46,410 bases of DNA from Welwitschia mirabilis (taxonomy: Eukaryota > Gnetophyta > Gnetopsida > Welwitschiales), in NCBI GenBank assembly GCA_051453625.1, contig JBOZIK010000001.1, positions 289,938,965-289,985,374 of the forward strand, written 5' to 3'. Positions 35,401-44,609 of the stretch are shown here, one piece after another. The translations under genes and the position numbers were made by a program. The first letter of the stretch is position 1; the number at the start of each line of letters is the position of its first letter. The notes under the pieces were generated by a model. It made no database searches. It was not told the DNA's origin and saw only the letters and a list, made by a program, of their open reading frames with translations.

Positions 35401-36249
35401 GAAAAAAATAAAAAAGCATGGAGAATAGCTTAAAATGACATCTTTAACAGACTCGACTCTTCACTGTGTAGCCATTGTTGAATCTCTGATAGTGAAAAAT
35501 ACATTCAACAAATTGCAACATGAGAATTAGACATTTCTAAATGTAGAAATCACGGCTCATTATTCTGAATTACCATTTTTTCCCCTCACAATTGTAGTCT
35601 TAGAAAAACACTAGATCAGAAAGCACAAGATTTAATTAGAGTTTTAGAAGGAAAAGTGTAGAAGCAAAAAGGAACTGAATCTTTAGTGATAGAATTTACT
35701 TAAAAACCATTTGGATACTAAAAAAGTCCAGGAATCTTTTTAACAAGAAGGAGAAGATTTCAATGAATAGACTTAAAATACATTACTACAAACTGATGAT
35801 ATTTGAATCAAAACAGCCATGAAAGCCTAAGATTTGAATTGAAACTACCATGAAAGGCCAAGAAAGAAGATACGAGATAGACTTTGAAGAAAGAGGTTGG
35901 TACTTCCCTTTTTTTTGTTGGCCGCTGCAACCTCTCCTCCTCTTGCTTTTGTTATCTTTATAGAGAAGCCTCAGGTGTGGTTGCTGCAAGAAGCTTAGGA
36001 CGCTCCTATCCTTTGCACTCCTCATTCTTCTATAAAGAATTCCACTATTTTCAAAAGGACCCTTATAAGAAGCTTCCTCCATTAAGAAAGATAATTCCTA
36101 ACTTATCTCTTTATCCTTCTCTTGATAATCCAAAAAATTGACCATCAAAATCTCTAGCTGAGCCATCACTAACCAAAACTAAGCCAAGTCTTTTGCATGA
36201 CAGCTTAATCTATAATTTCTCTACTTATTAAAACTATTGATTTCGTGGT
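35401..36249. other. Gene-like, less AT-rich flanking DNA left of the copia element
   Basis: Base composition becomes more balanced from about 35880. Open frames exist on both strands (35884-36141 + and 35786-36082 -), but neither shows a domain pattern. The minus frame contains a small internal near-repeat (a CATGAAAG...CCTAAG/CCAAG motif at about 35817 and 35850). The stretch resembles intron or upstream sequence of a plant gene and leads to the acceptor-like site at 36250-36282. Confidence 0.3.
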
Positions 36250-36282
36250 CTTCTATTTGTTCCTTTCTCTTGTTTCTATTAG
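36250..36282 (+). other. Possible intron 3' splice site
   Basis: A pyrimidine tract (TTCTATTTGTTCCTTTCTC) is followed by TTGTTTCTATTAG and then by 39 bases before the copia LTR. A T-rich tract ending in an AG after a few bases is the typical plant acceptor. The 39-base tail has an open frame, and gene-like + strand sequence resumes on the other side of the element at 43560. That the two sides formed one exon is inference. Confidence 0.3.
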
Positions 36283-36321
36283 ATGCTTTAATGAACTATG
36301 GATGGAATACTATGGAAAAAT

Positions 36322-36732
36322 TATAAATGTAAGTGTAAATAACTTTAATTCATAAGGATCTTAAAATCTATGATTTTCACATACCTTGATTTGATGAAGA
36401 AGAAGCCCTACCAACAAATTTATGCAGTACTCTGATAATTGATTTCTCTCCCTTTTTTTCTTTTCTTTTTAAACACACATTGTTATGATGAAAATTTTGT
36501 GCATACATTCTAGGGCAAAGAGAGGACCAATTATACATGCCTTTTAGCTTAAATCTAGTGTGTCCATTGAGCACCAAGGTGGATGGATGAGATTTAGCCC
36601 TTAATAAATTCTCAATTATTATAATTAATTATCAAAAATATATGTAACCAACTATTAGTGGGAAGTTTAATGGTCAACCATTATCCTTTAATTTCAGGCC
36701 ATAATTAAGTTACTAAATAGTAACTTCTAACA
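36322..36732 (-). repeat. Copia 3' LTR
   Basis: It aligns with 43077-43559 along its whole length; for example both share GTAAGTGTAAATAACTTTAA and ACCAAGGTGGATGGATGAGA. On the minus strand it starts TGTTAGAAGTTA. Its other end has mutated from CA to TA (the + strand starts TATAAATG where the other LTR has TGTAAACG). Confidence 0.9.
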
Positions 36733-36746
36733 TTCTCCCACTTGGC
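36733..36746 (-). other. Copia polypurine tract
   Basis: On the minus strand, CCAAGTGGGAGAA directly precedes the TGTTAG start of the 3' LTR. This is the standard plus-strand primer position of copia elements. Confidence 0.8.
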
Positions 36747-37089
36747 CTAAAAGTTGGATGAAATTAAACATACTAAAAGATAAGGATGATGCATGAGCTT
36801 TCAGCATCAAAACTCATCCTCCAAGACTTCATAATTACGTCAATATGATAAAATACTAAATGCGGGTTATGGCAATTATACATTGAACACCTAACGTACT
36901 TCCTTCCATATACCACAGCCATTAGTATCTTACCATACTATGTCTATAAGTGACACATGTAATATTATAATGATCCACATTAATTTTTTCATATCATTCA
37001 TGTTATAACATTTAAAACATTATGTGAATAACATAACTAGAAATGGAATAGTGTACTTCAGAAATACATAAGTGAGCTCAGAGTGTTAT

Positions 37090-38640
37090 AAATCCTTAAT
37101 ACATCATTCAAAAGGATAACCAAGACCCATTCTATGCGCATGTTCTTTAAATATCTTTGGTTGTAAACATTTAGTTAACAGATCTAAAATGATAAGCTTC
37201 ATTTTAATATGTTTAATAGACACTCTTTGTTTTTGAACTTCCCCCTTAACAGCAAAATACTTTAATTCCATATGCTTGACACCTCTTGAGTATTTATCGT
37301 TTTGGAGAAAAACACTACTACAGAATTATCACAATAAATTTTCAACAGCTTGGTAATGGTGTCGACAACTCCAAGTCTTGAGATAAAGTCCTGTAGCCAT
37401 AATGAATGTACTGTAGCTTTAAAACATGCCATAAATTCTGCTTCAATAGTGGATGAGCCAATGACAGATTGCTTGATACTTTTGCATCATATTGCTTCTT
37501 CTCCAAGAAGAAACAAATAGTTAAAAGTAGATTTTATACTGTCAATGCAGCCAAAAAAATTTGAAGCTGAGTATCTAATCACTTCCTAGTGACTAGATCT
37601 CCAATACATGAGCATGTCATTCGTGGTGTCTTGAAGATATCTAAAAACTTTCTTTGCAACTTTCCAATGATTCATTCCTAGATTACTCTGATACCTGCCT
37701 AGCATTCCGACCGCAAAACTGATATCCCATCTTGTATCAGTTTGCACATACATAAGACTTGTAATAACAGAAGCATAAAGAAATGATTCCATTTGTTTTT
37801 GTTCTAAGTCATTCTTTGGACATTGCATGAGAATAAATTTGTCCCCTTTCTGAATTAGAACAATTCTAGCAGAACAGTTTCACATGTTAAATCTCTTAAG
37901 AATTTTTTTAATATATGCTTTTTGAAACAATCACAACAGTCCTTTTGATCTATTACATAATATTTTAATTCCTATCACATGGGATACCTCACCCATATCT
38001 TTCATTTCAAAATTTATTGAAAGATAGTTTTTTGTCTCATGTAACATGTCCAAGTCATTAGTAGCAAGCAAGATATCATCAATATACAAAATTAAAAACA
38101 GAAATTTGCTCCTACTAATCTTTCAGTATATACAATGATCAACAAGATTTTCTTCAAAGCCAAAAGAAGTAATGGTATCATTGAACTTAATATACCATTG
38201 TCTGAAAGCTTGTTTCAGTCCATATATTGATTTCTTGAGTTTACACATAGTATGACCTTTTCATTCAATTAAGAAGCCTTCAGGTTGGTCCATATAAACT
38301 TCCTCTTCAAGCTTACCATTCAGAAAGGCTATTTTTACATCTATCTGATATAACTCCAAGTCATAATGAGCCACCAATGCCATAATGATATGTAAAGAGT
38401 CTTTTTTTGAGACAGGTGAAAACATCTCTTTACAATTAATGCCATTCTTCTAAGTATATCCTTTAGCAACAAGTCTAGCTTTATATTATTTGATGTTGCC
38501 ATCTGAGTCAAGCTTGGTCTTAAGGACGCACTTACAGCCAACTCATTTAGAACCTTCTAGTAATTCAAAGATATCCTAGACATTATTCTCATACATAGAT
38601 TTTAACTCTTCTTTTATGTCATCAATTCATTTCTTAGACT
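37090..38640 (-). pseudogene. Copia reverse transcriptase and RNase H
   Basis: RT begins near 38600 and includes a K-T-D-x-D-G-x-I-K-x-x-K-A-R-L-V-x-K-G-Y region (frameshifted, visible as MATSNNIKLDLLL), then the catalytic YIDD codons at 38075-38086 within LYIDDILLA, which are intact. The open stretch at 37586-37828 reads MQCPKNDLEQKQMESFLYAS, then SLMYVQTDTRWDISFAVGML, then HWKVAKKVFRYLQDT, the conserved end of copia RT. RNase H follows with CDNSVVVFFSKNDKYS and KHMELKYFAVK at about 37330-37200. Order and motifs are canonical; several stops and frameshifts inactivate it. In a live element these domains make and process cDNA inside the virus-like particle. Confidence 0.85.
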
Positions 38641-38733
38641 CAACACATTGTATGGCTTGTGAAAATGAAATAGGATCTTTATTAATTCCAATGTCAAAAT
38701 GTAATTCTCATAAATAAGTTTCATAGGAATAGT

Positions 38734-38937
38734 TTATTTCCTTATTCTTTGAGATCTTCTTAAAGGTATTTCCCGCAGCTTGTTTGCATCAAATCTTTGT
38801 GAGCTATTTCCTTCATGGGGTGTTTCATCATTTATATGTTGTTTAGCATTGACATAATGTTCTTCAACAACTAGAACAACATTTGGAATGACAATGGACA
38901 TAGGAACACTTATAGGTAAATGAATATTTATGCCCAC
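38734..38937 (-). pseudogene. Copia integrase-RT linker
   Basis: An open stretch of 67 codons ends in LREIPLRRSQRIRK. The P-[LR]-R-R-S-x-R-x-[RK]-K basic motif is the usual junction between integrase and RT in copia polyproteins. The upstream part is low-complexity and varies widely between elements. Confidence 0.75.
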
Positions 38938-39082
38938 ATTTTGTCATTCTACACTCCCACTAACTTTACCATTTTCAAGGAATTTTGCATTACTAGTTTT
39001 CACTATCCTTGGACTATGGTTAGGATAATAAAATATATACTTTACATGTCTCTAGGTAATGAATAAAGTAACCACTAACCGT

Positions 39083-39620
39083 TCAAGAATCTAATTTCTT
39101 TTTGTATCGATTATATACTATTACTTCTGCTAGGCAACTCCAAACATGTAGGTGCCTCAAACTAGGTTNNNNNNNNNNNNNNNNNNNNNNNNNNNNNNNN
39201 NNNNNNNNNNNNNNNNNNNNNNNNNNNNNNNNNNNNNNNNNNNNNNNNNNNNNNNNNNNNNNNNNNNNNNNNNNNNNNNNNNNNNNNNNNNNNNNNNNNN
39301 NNNNNNNNNNNNNNNNNNNNNNNNNNNGCCTTTCAGCCATACCATTTCGTTGAGGTATGTATGGCATAGTGTATTCTACACATATGTCATGTCTTGCAAG
39401 AAGTTTTGCAAATGGACCCAAACATTATCCTATTTCATCATGTTTTCCATAGTATTCACCACCTCTATTAGACCTTACGATTTTCGCTTTCTTGTCTAAT
39501 TGCCTTTCAACTTCATTCATATACAACTCAAGAGAATTTACAGCTTGAGATTTTTCTTTCAGCAAATAGACATATTCATAATGTGAAAAGTCATTGATAA
39601 AAGTGATAAAATATCTTTCT
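39083..39620 (-). pseudogene. Copia integrase core
   Basis: From the N-terminal side, RYFITFINDFSHYEYVYLL corresponds to F-I-D-D-x-S-R-x-x-x-V-Y-L, with the first Asp replaced by Asn. Next are KIVRSNRGGEYYG (R-S-D-R-G-G-E-[FY], where the catalytic Asp is Asn), then MGPFAKLLARHDICVEYTMP and PQRNGMAER (the P-Q-Q-N-G-V-A-E-R block with the catalytic Glu kept). After an N run at 39169-39327 comes PSLRHLHVWSCLAEVIVYNR and YKKKLDS. A frame break lies between 39421 and 39425. Two Asp-to-Asn changes in the D-D-E region alone would abolish strand transfer. Confidence 0.82.
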
Positions 39621-39738
39621 CCACTAAAGGATGGAGTGTCANNNNNNNNNNNNNNNNNNNNNNNNNNNNNNNNNNNNNNNNNNNNNNNNNNNNNNNNNNN
39701 NNNNNNNNNNNNNNNNNNNNNNNNNNNNNNNNNNNNNN

Positions 39739-40075
39739 CCATACATAAACCAAGATTAGTAAAATCTAGATTCAGAAGAATCTCATTCTTTACTAATTTT
39801 TGTAATCTTTCTTTGGATATGTAACCCAAACATGCATGCCACAAGTAAGCAAAACTTTCATTAATTATGCTACACTTATATCCAATATTTTGATGCATTG
39901 TAAGCAAAGATTCAGCAAATTTATCATCAAGTTTCAATCTATATAAACCATCATTAAGAACACTAGAACCAATAAGTCCAGAATTCTTATATAAATTGAA
40001 ACAACCATGTTCACCATCAAAATCAAAACCACAAACATTCAATTTAGGAATAGAATAAGGTTCCTAGACATCGAA
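39739..40075 (-). pseudogene. Copia pre-integrase domain, copy A
   Basis: The minus frame contains LYKNSGLIGSSVLNDGLYRL and LTMHQNIGYKCS, then LWHACLGYISKERLQKLVK and LLNLDFTNLGLCM. This is the GAG-pre-integrase domain (L-W-H-x-R-L-G-H-I-S-x-x-R, with the HHCC His changed to Tyr). Below 39739 an N run of 97 bases removes the zinc-binding C-x-x-C part. It is homologous to copy B at 40764-41200. Confidence 0.85.
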
Positions 40076-40194
40076 AGTACATAAAGAGTCTGTAATAGGT
40101 CTACATTATAACCAGTATGCAAGACCAAATGGTAAGTCCCTATGCCTTCAACTGAAGCCTTCATACGATTCCCAACATACAGGAAATTATCAGT

Positions 40195-40663
40195 TCAGCC
40201 TATGGTTTGGATTGTAAGGAATCTCTGCATTATATTGAACACATGAGTAGTAGCACTAGAATCAAGCCACCAAGAATTATGAGGAACATCAATTAAGTTT
40301 GATTCAAAAGTACATACATAAGTATTCATTATACCTTTCTTTTTGAAGTAAGCCTTACGTTTAGGGTAATATTTCTGATAGTGTGCTTCTTTCCTACAGA
40401 ATTGATACTTATCATCATCCGTTTCCTTCTTTTTTATCTGAGAAAGTTGAGCAGACCTTTTCTTTTTTCTTTTTAAAGAACTCTTGGATTTTGCTTTCAG
40501 TGATCTACAAGATCCTTGAATAGTTAGGTTGACAGAATGAATTCCCATACTCTTAAGCTTGTTCTCCTCCTGAATAAGCTTACTAGTCAATTCATTAATA
40601 TCCCACTTATCCTTAATAGTGTTATATTTAATCTAAAATGCATCATATTTAGGAGGTAGTAAG
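40195..40663 (-). pseudogene. Copia gag C-terminus, zinc knuckle and protease, copy A
   Basis: Order on the minus strand: LTSKLIQEENKLKSMG (end of the UBN2 gag domain), a basic KRKKKRS stretch, FCRKEAHYQKYYPKRKAYF, then SWWLDSSATTHVFN. The CCHC knuckle keeps the second Cys and the His, but the first and last Cys are both Tyr. The protease site is D-S-S-A instead of D-S-G-A, with the catalytic Asp kept. This unit follows directly after the second copy (B) of the same segment, separated by a 100-base N run. Confidence 0.85.
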
Positions 40664-40763
40664 NNNNNNNNNNNNNNNNNNNNNNNNNNNNNNNNNNNNN
40701 NNNNNNNNNNNNNNNNNNNNNNNNNNNNNNNNNNNNNNNNNNNNNNNNNNNNNNNNNNNNNNN

Positions 40764-41640
40764 GTGTCACAAAGTCCACATACATCAGTGTGTATAATTT
40801 CAAGACGCTGAGTGTTTCTTGTGGCTCCTTTCTTGCTATATTTGATTTGCTTTTCCTTGATGCAATTCATACATAAACCAAGATTATTAAAATCTAGGTT
40901 CAAAAGAATCTCATTCTTTACTAGTCTTTCTAATCTTTCTTCAGATATGTGATCTAAACATTTAGGCCAAAAGTAAGTAGAACTTTCATTAATTATGCTA
41001 TGCTTAATTCCAATATTTTGATGCATTGTAAGTAGATATTCAATAAATTTATTATCAAGTTTCAATCTATATAAATCATCTGTAAGAATACTAGAATCAA
41101 TAAGTCTAGAATTCTTATATATATTGTAACAACCATGTTCACTATCAAAATCAAAACCACAAACATCCAATTTGGGAAGAGAAATAAGGTTCCTAAACAT
41201 TGAAGGTACATAAAGAGTTTGTAATAGATCTACATGGTAACTAGTATGCAAGACCAAATAGTAAGTCCCTATGCCTTCAACTAAAGTCTTTATATGATTC
41301 CCAACATACAGGAAATTATTAGTTTAACTTATGGCTTGGATTGTAAGAAGTCCCTTTATTTTCGAATCAAGCCTTATGTTTGAGAGAATCTTTCTAATAG
41401 TGTCCTTATTTCCTATAGAATTGACACCTATCATCATTCATTTCCTTATTTTCTTCCTGAGGAACTTAAGCAAACCTTTCTTTTTCTTAAAACTCTTGGC
41501 TTTCGCTTTTAGTGCTTTACTAGCTTATTGAACAGTTTGACAAAATGACTCCCCATACCCTAAGCCTGTTCTCCTCCTGAATAAGCTTACTAGTCAATTC
41601 ATTAACGTCCAACTTATTCTTAATAGTGTTATAGTTAATC
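40764..41640 (-). pseudogene. Copia gag C-terminus to pre-integrase, copy B
   Basis: It repeats the segment found at 39739-40663. LTSKLIQEENRL and a basic stretch are present near 41620-41450. About 120-150 bp containing the end of the zinc knuckle and the W-W-[LI]-D-S protease site are deleted (around 41340-41375). The pre-integrase domain then follows (DVCGFDFDSEHGCYNIYKN, LTMHQNIGIKHS, HISEERLERLVK, LCMNCIKEKQIKYSKKGATR) and continues into IIHTDVCGLCD, the first catalytic Asp of integrase. The contig ends at the same point (GTGTCA) as the left edge of the 97-base gap in copy A. Copies A and B differ at many positions, so they are not simply the same read placed twice. Confidence 0.82.
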
Positions 41641-42110
41641 TGAAATGCACCATATTCAGGAAGCAGTGAGTTCAAAATAAACTAAATAAAAAAGAAATCA
41701 TTCACAACCATTTCTAAAGTCTTTAGTCTTTCTACAATATTAGTCATCTTAATGGTATGTTCTTACATACTCCACAACCCATCAAAATTCATGATTATGA
41801 GTTGTGCAATTAGTGTACTAGTGAGTGACTTATCAACTAAATGAAAACGTTCTTCCACAAACTTTAGGTTTTCCTTTTGTACTTTTTATTTGTGGAATAG
41901 TAGCCTTAACATTATTGGTAGTAGTCATTCACATAAACATAAGGATTAATCTATTAGATCATTTCCCTGCTTTATATTTGGACTTATCCTCCTCATTGCT
42001 TAAGTCTATCATAGGAGTGGGCTTTTCTTCCAGAGGTGCCAAGTCAAGATCTAATAACCTAAGTGGAAATTGACTTGCTCACTTCATTCAGAAAAGTTCA
42101 AACCATTAAA
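41641..42110 (-). pseudogene. Copia gag, UBN2-type domain
   Basis: The minus frames read MTVFNGLNFSEMSEQVNFHL at the start, then FVEERFHLVDKSLTSTLIAQ, MIMNFDGLWSM (from M-x-x-F-D-G-S-x-S-M-x-E-H), MTNIVERLKTLEMVV, and ILNSLLPEYGAFQINYNTIK. These are the conserved blocks of copia gag (UBN2 family), which forms the virus-like particle. Stops at former Trp and Gln codons break it. The start is placed at the MTVFNG Met, about 950 bp inside the 5' LTR. Confidence 0.8.
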
Positions 42111-43064
42111 TACAGTCATAGAAGAAGGTTGTGAATGAAGAGAAATTGCTATAATAAAACATAAATGCTCAAATTAATTTCATAATTGATTCAGATAAAA
42201 CATAAGAGTATATTGTAGTATACCTTTGGGCAAATACTACAACATACTATCATAAATAAATTCCGTTAATATCATTAATAAGAAATTAAAATTCCCAACC
42301 AAACACATATGTCATCTTTGGATGAACAACTATATATTTGATTAAAGAACTTTAATTTTCTTTAGTTATGTTCATTAGTCATAGAAAATTAATTTTCCTT
42401 TGGAAAAAATCCTTTAGTTCTACTGACTAATGAACATCATTTATTTACCAATTCGTACTAGGCATTTCATAAGTGTCGTGACTAAATGACTATTTTATGC
42501 ACAACATTGTAATCAATCTAGCTTGGTCACTTTGGTGATCTTAAACTATCTTGATTAACACAAGGTTATGCATTTACATCATAGCTGTCATTCGAGACAT
42601 ACATGGCAACACATAACAATCTGAAATTTCTCAAGAATTATCATAAAAGAGAAACTTTCATCACTAATAAGAAATTGCTATAAAACTAAATTTGGCTGTA
42701 ACTGCCCTCAAATATGAAGATTCATGTTAACTTCAGTGTAATGGGAAAATAATAAAATAATTGCATTTACTAGACCATGCATAAGGTCCCTGAATATTTT
42801 ATAATAAAGAACCAATTCTAGTGCCCCTTGCTTAGACGTGAAATATGAAGCACAAACATAAAAGTCAAAATTTTGTTCAACCCGAGGCAGTTATCATCTA
42901 TACATGGGCATCGATGTCGTAAGGGAGAGAAAAATTATTCGCACTTCAAATTCTGGATTTTAATTCTAGATGTCATCGAAGAATTAAAAAAATCTCATTA
43001 GATCAATTTGCTTTCATAGCAAACCCAATTCATCATATGGAAAATCACTGATCTCTTAACACAT
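42111..43064 (-). other. Copia leader between 5' LTR and gag
   Basis: Non-coding stretch downstream of the primer-binding site. No frame of note was seen; it probably holds the packaging and leader region. Confidence 0.6.
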
Positions 43065-43076
43065 GCTCTGATACCA
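43065..43076 (-). other. Copia primer-binding site, initiator-Met tRNA type
   Basis: On the minus strand the 12 bases TGGTATCAGAGC directly follow the LTR end. They are complementary to the 3' end of plant initiator methionine tRNA, the usual primer of plant copia elements. Confidence 0.95.
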
Positions 43077-43559
43077 TGTAAACGTAAGTGTAAATAACTT
43101 TAATTCATGAGGATTTTGTAATCTTTGATTTTGACATACTTGAATTTGATGAAGAAGAAGCCATATCAACAAATTTACGTAGCACTCTGATAATTGGTTT
43201 CTGTCCCTTTTTCCCTTTTCTTTTTAAACATACTCTGTTCTGATAAAAATTTTGTGCGTATATTCTAAGGTAAAGAAAGGACCAATTATATATGTCTTTT
43301 AGCTTGAATCTAGTGCGTCCATCAATCACCAAGGTGGATGGATGAGATTTAGCCTTTAATAACTTTCCAATTATTATAATTAATTATCAAGATAAATATA
43401 GGTAACTGACTATCAATAGGAAGTTTAATGGTCAACCATTATCTCTTAATAATTATTAAGATAAATATACGTAATTAACTATTAATGGGAAATTTAATAA
43501 TCAACCATTATCACTTAATTTCAGGCCACAATTAAGTTACCAAATGTTAACTTCTAACA
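43077..43559 (-). repeat. Copia 5' LTR
   Basis: Bounded by TG...CA (the + strand reads TGTAAACGTAAG ... CTTCTAACA). It is 72 bp longer than the other LTR because of an internal tandem duplication: about 43376-43450 and 43450-43512 both carry AAGATAAATATA(G/C)GTAA, an AACTATTAATGGGAA-type block and a TCAACCATTATC end. Confidence 0.92.
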
Positions 43560-44235
43560 CAAAAGACTGAAGGGGCCAAAGACTCGCTGGGCAGTCCTGA
43601 TAGGAAGAGCAACGGCGGCTCCGGCAATGGCATTGGTAGCACTGGCAGTAAGGAAGGCCCACTGTTGGAATAATGCAGACTTTCATAATGAGGGTCCTTC
43701 AGCTTTAAAAATTTAATGTGCGAAGAGAATTCAAAGATGGTATACTCATCTCGTACAGATGGACTTCAGATGGATGTAGATGAGGCTTCTTATGCTTCAA
43801 GTTCTCCAAAGCAAGGCCGAACACAAGAATCCTCAACGAGTCCATTCCTATCAGGACTTAAAGACATCGAAGGTGATAAGTTTCATGTAGCTCAGACACG
43901 ATCAAGGAATATTTTCAACACAATTGTGGCAGATTCATCATGGAGATCAACCTATTATATTTCAGATGAAATCTGAGAGTAAAACTAGTAACAGATCTTT
44001 TTGTTGAATCCCTAAGGTCATCTTTGTCATCTAATAATAAAGAAAAGGATTCATTAACCAATCTGCAGACTCTGTGATAATCTATGCTGAAGAACATTCA
44101 GGTGATGGAATCTATTTTCTCACAGGGGCACCTAACCCTTAATAATAATGGTCAACAAACTATGACATTGACAGAGAAATCGGAGCAATCATCACTGAAT
44201 TTCCAGTCAAAGAAGAGGGGAAGGGCAGCTCTTCA
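43560..44235 (+). pseudogene. Unidentified gene remnant, part 1 (Ser/Asn-rich)
   Basis: The + strand is clearly coding-like and more GC-rich than the rest of the window. Successive pieces read KDSLGSPDRKSNGGSGNGIG and STGSKEGPLLE, then (43716-43976) LQMDVDEASYASSSPKQG, TSPFLSGLKDIEGDKF, FNTIVADSSWRS. After a frameshift (about 43970) come FVESLRSSLSSNNKEKDSLT and HLTLNNNGQQTMTLTEKSEQ. Three stops and at least two frameshifts occur. No catalytic domain is visible, and composition suggests a disordered region of a large nuclear or regulatory protein. It starts directly at the copia LTR, so its 5' side was displaced by the insertion. I do not recognise the family. Confidence 0.45.
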
Positions 44236-44609
44236 AGAGCAGAGAAGACACAGGAAGGCGAGGGCGGAGCTCGTAGGGTGCTGAAGCATTGGTGGTGGCA
44301 ATATTCTTGCCGGCGGTCAAAGGCAGTTCAAATAGAAGGAACAGAAGGGGATGCAGTCACTGTTTTGATAAAGGGCTCATCAGCTCCATTGAATGTCTCC
44401 TAAAGCTGGGATCCAATCCTAGGGTATCCTTGCACCTGGTTTCACATCACTTCGAACTCTATGGCTACACGATGGAAGAAAGCATACCATCTGAATTCAG
44501 CAGCCTCAAGAGTCTTATTAGCTTGAACTTCTACGATAACAATTACACTGGTGAAATTTTTAAATCACTGAAGAAGTTGAGGTCACTGGTGTTTCTGCAC
44601 CTCGAATAA
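44236..44609 (+). pseudogene. LRR protein (LRR1/SERK-ectodomain-like) pseudogene fragment
   Basis: The + strand carries a signal-peptide-like LVVAIFLPAVKGSSN, then (shifted frame, 44336-44450) EGDAVTVLIKGSSAPLNVS and SWDPILGYPCTWFHITS, separated by one stop. Then, in another frame, FELYGYTMEESIPSEFSSLK, SLISLNFYDNNYTGEIFKSL and KKLRSLVFLHLE. This is the LRRNT_2 cap (E-G-D-A-L ... S-W-D-P-T-L-V-N-P-C-T-W-F-H-V-T-C) and two leucine-rich repeats of the small secreted LRR proteins and SERK ectodomains. The segment between F-H-V-T-C and L-x-Y-L-E-L-Y, about one repeat exon (N-x-V-x-R-V-D-L-G-N-A), is missing. No intron lies between the pieces. Kinase and transmembrane regions are absent. The fragment is broken and sits inside another gene remnant. 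Confidence 0.7.

Larger units (their letters stand above)
36322..43559 (-). mobile_element. Complete but inactive Ty1/copia LTR retrotransposon
   Basis: The element lies on the minus strand between a 483-bp 5' LTR (43077-43559) and a 411-bp 3' LTR (36322-36732), total 7238 bp including three N runs. A perfect 12-base primer-binding site abuts the 5' LTR, and a polypurine tract abuts the 3' LTR. Between them are gag (UBN2 type), zinc knuckle, protease, pre-integrase, integrase, RT and RNase H in copia order. The gag C-terminus to pre-integrase part is present twice. Frames are broken throughout, and the LTRs differ at roughly a tenth of positions by eye, so it is old. The 5 bp just outside each end (AAAAT at left, CAAAA at right) are A-rich but not identical, so no target-site duplication can be claimed. 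Confidence 0.85.

Noticed and set aside
35786-36141. Overlapping open frames on both strands left of the copia element
   Set aside because: Neither frame has a domain pattern; the overlap and local near-repeats suggest chance in a less AT-rich stretch. Kept only as gene-like flank.
36317-43564. 5-bp target-site duplication of the copia element
   Set aside because: Flanks AAAAT and CAAAA are both A-rich but do not match, and one LTR end is mutated.
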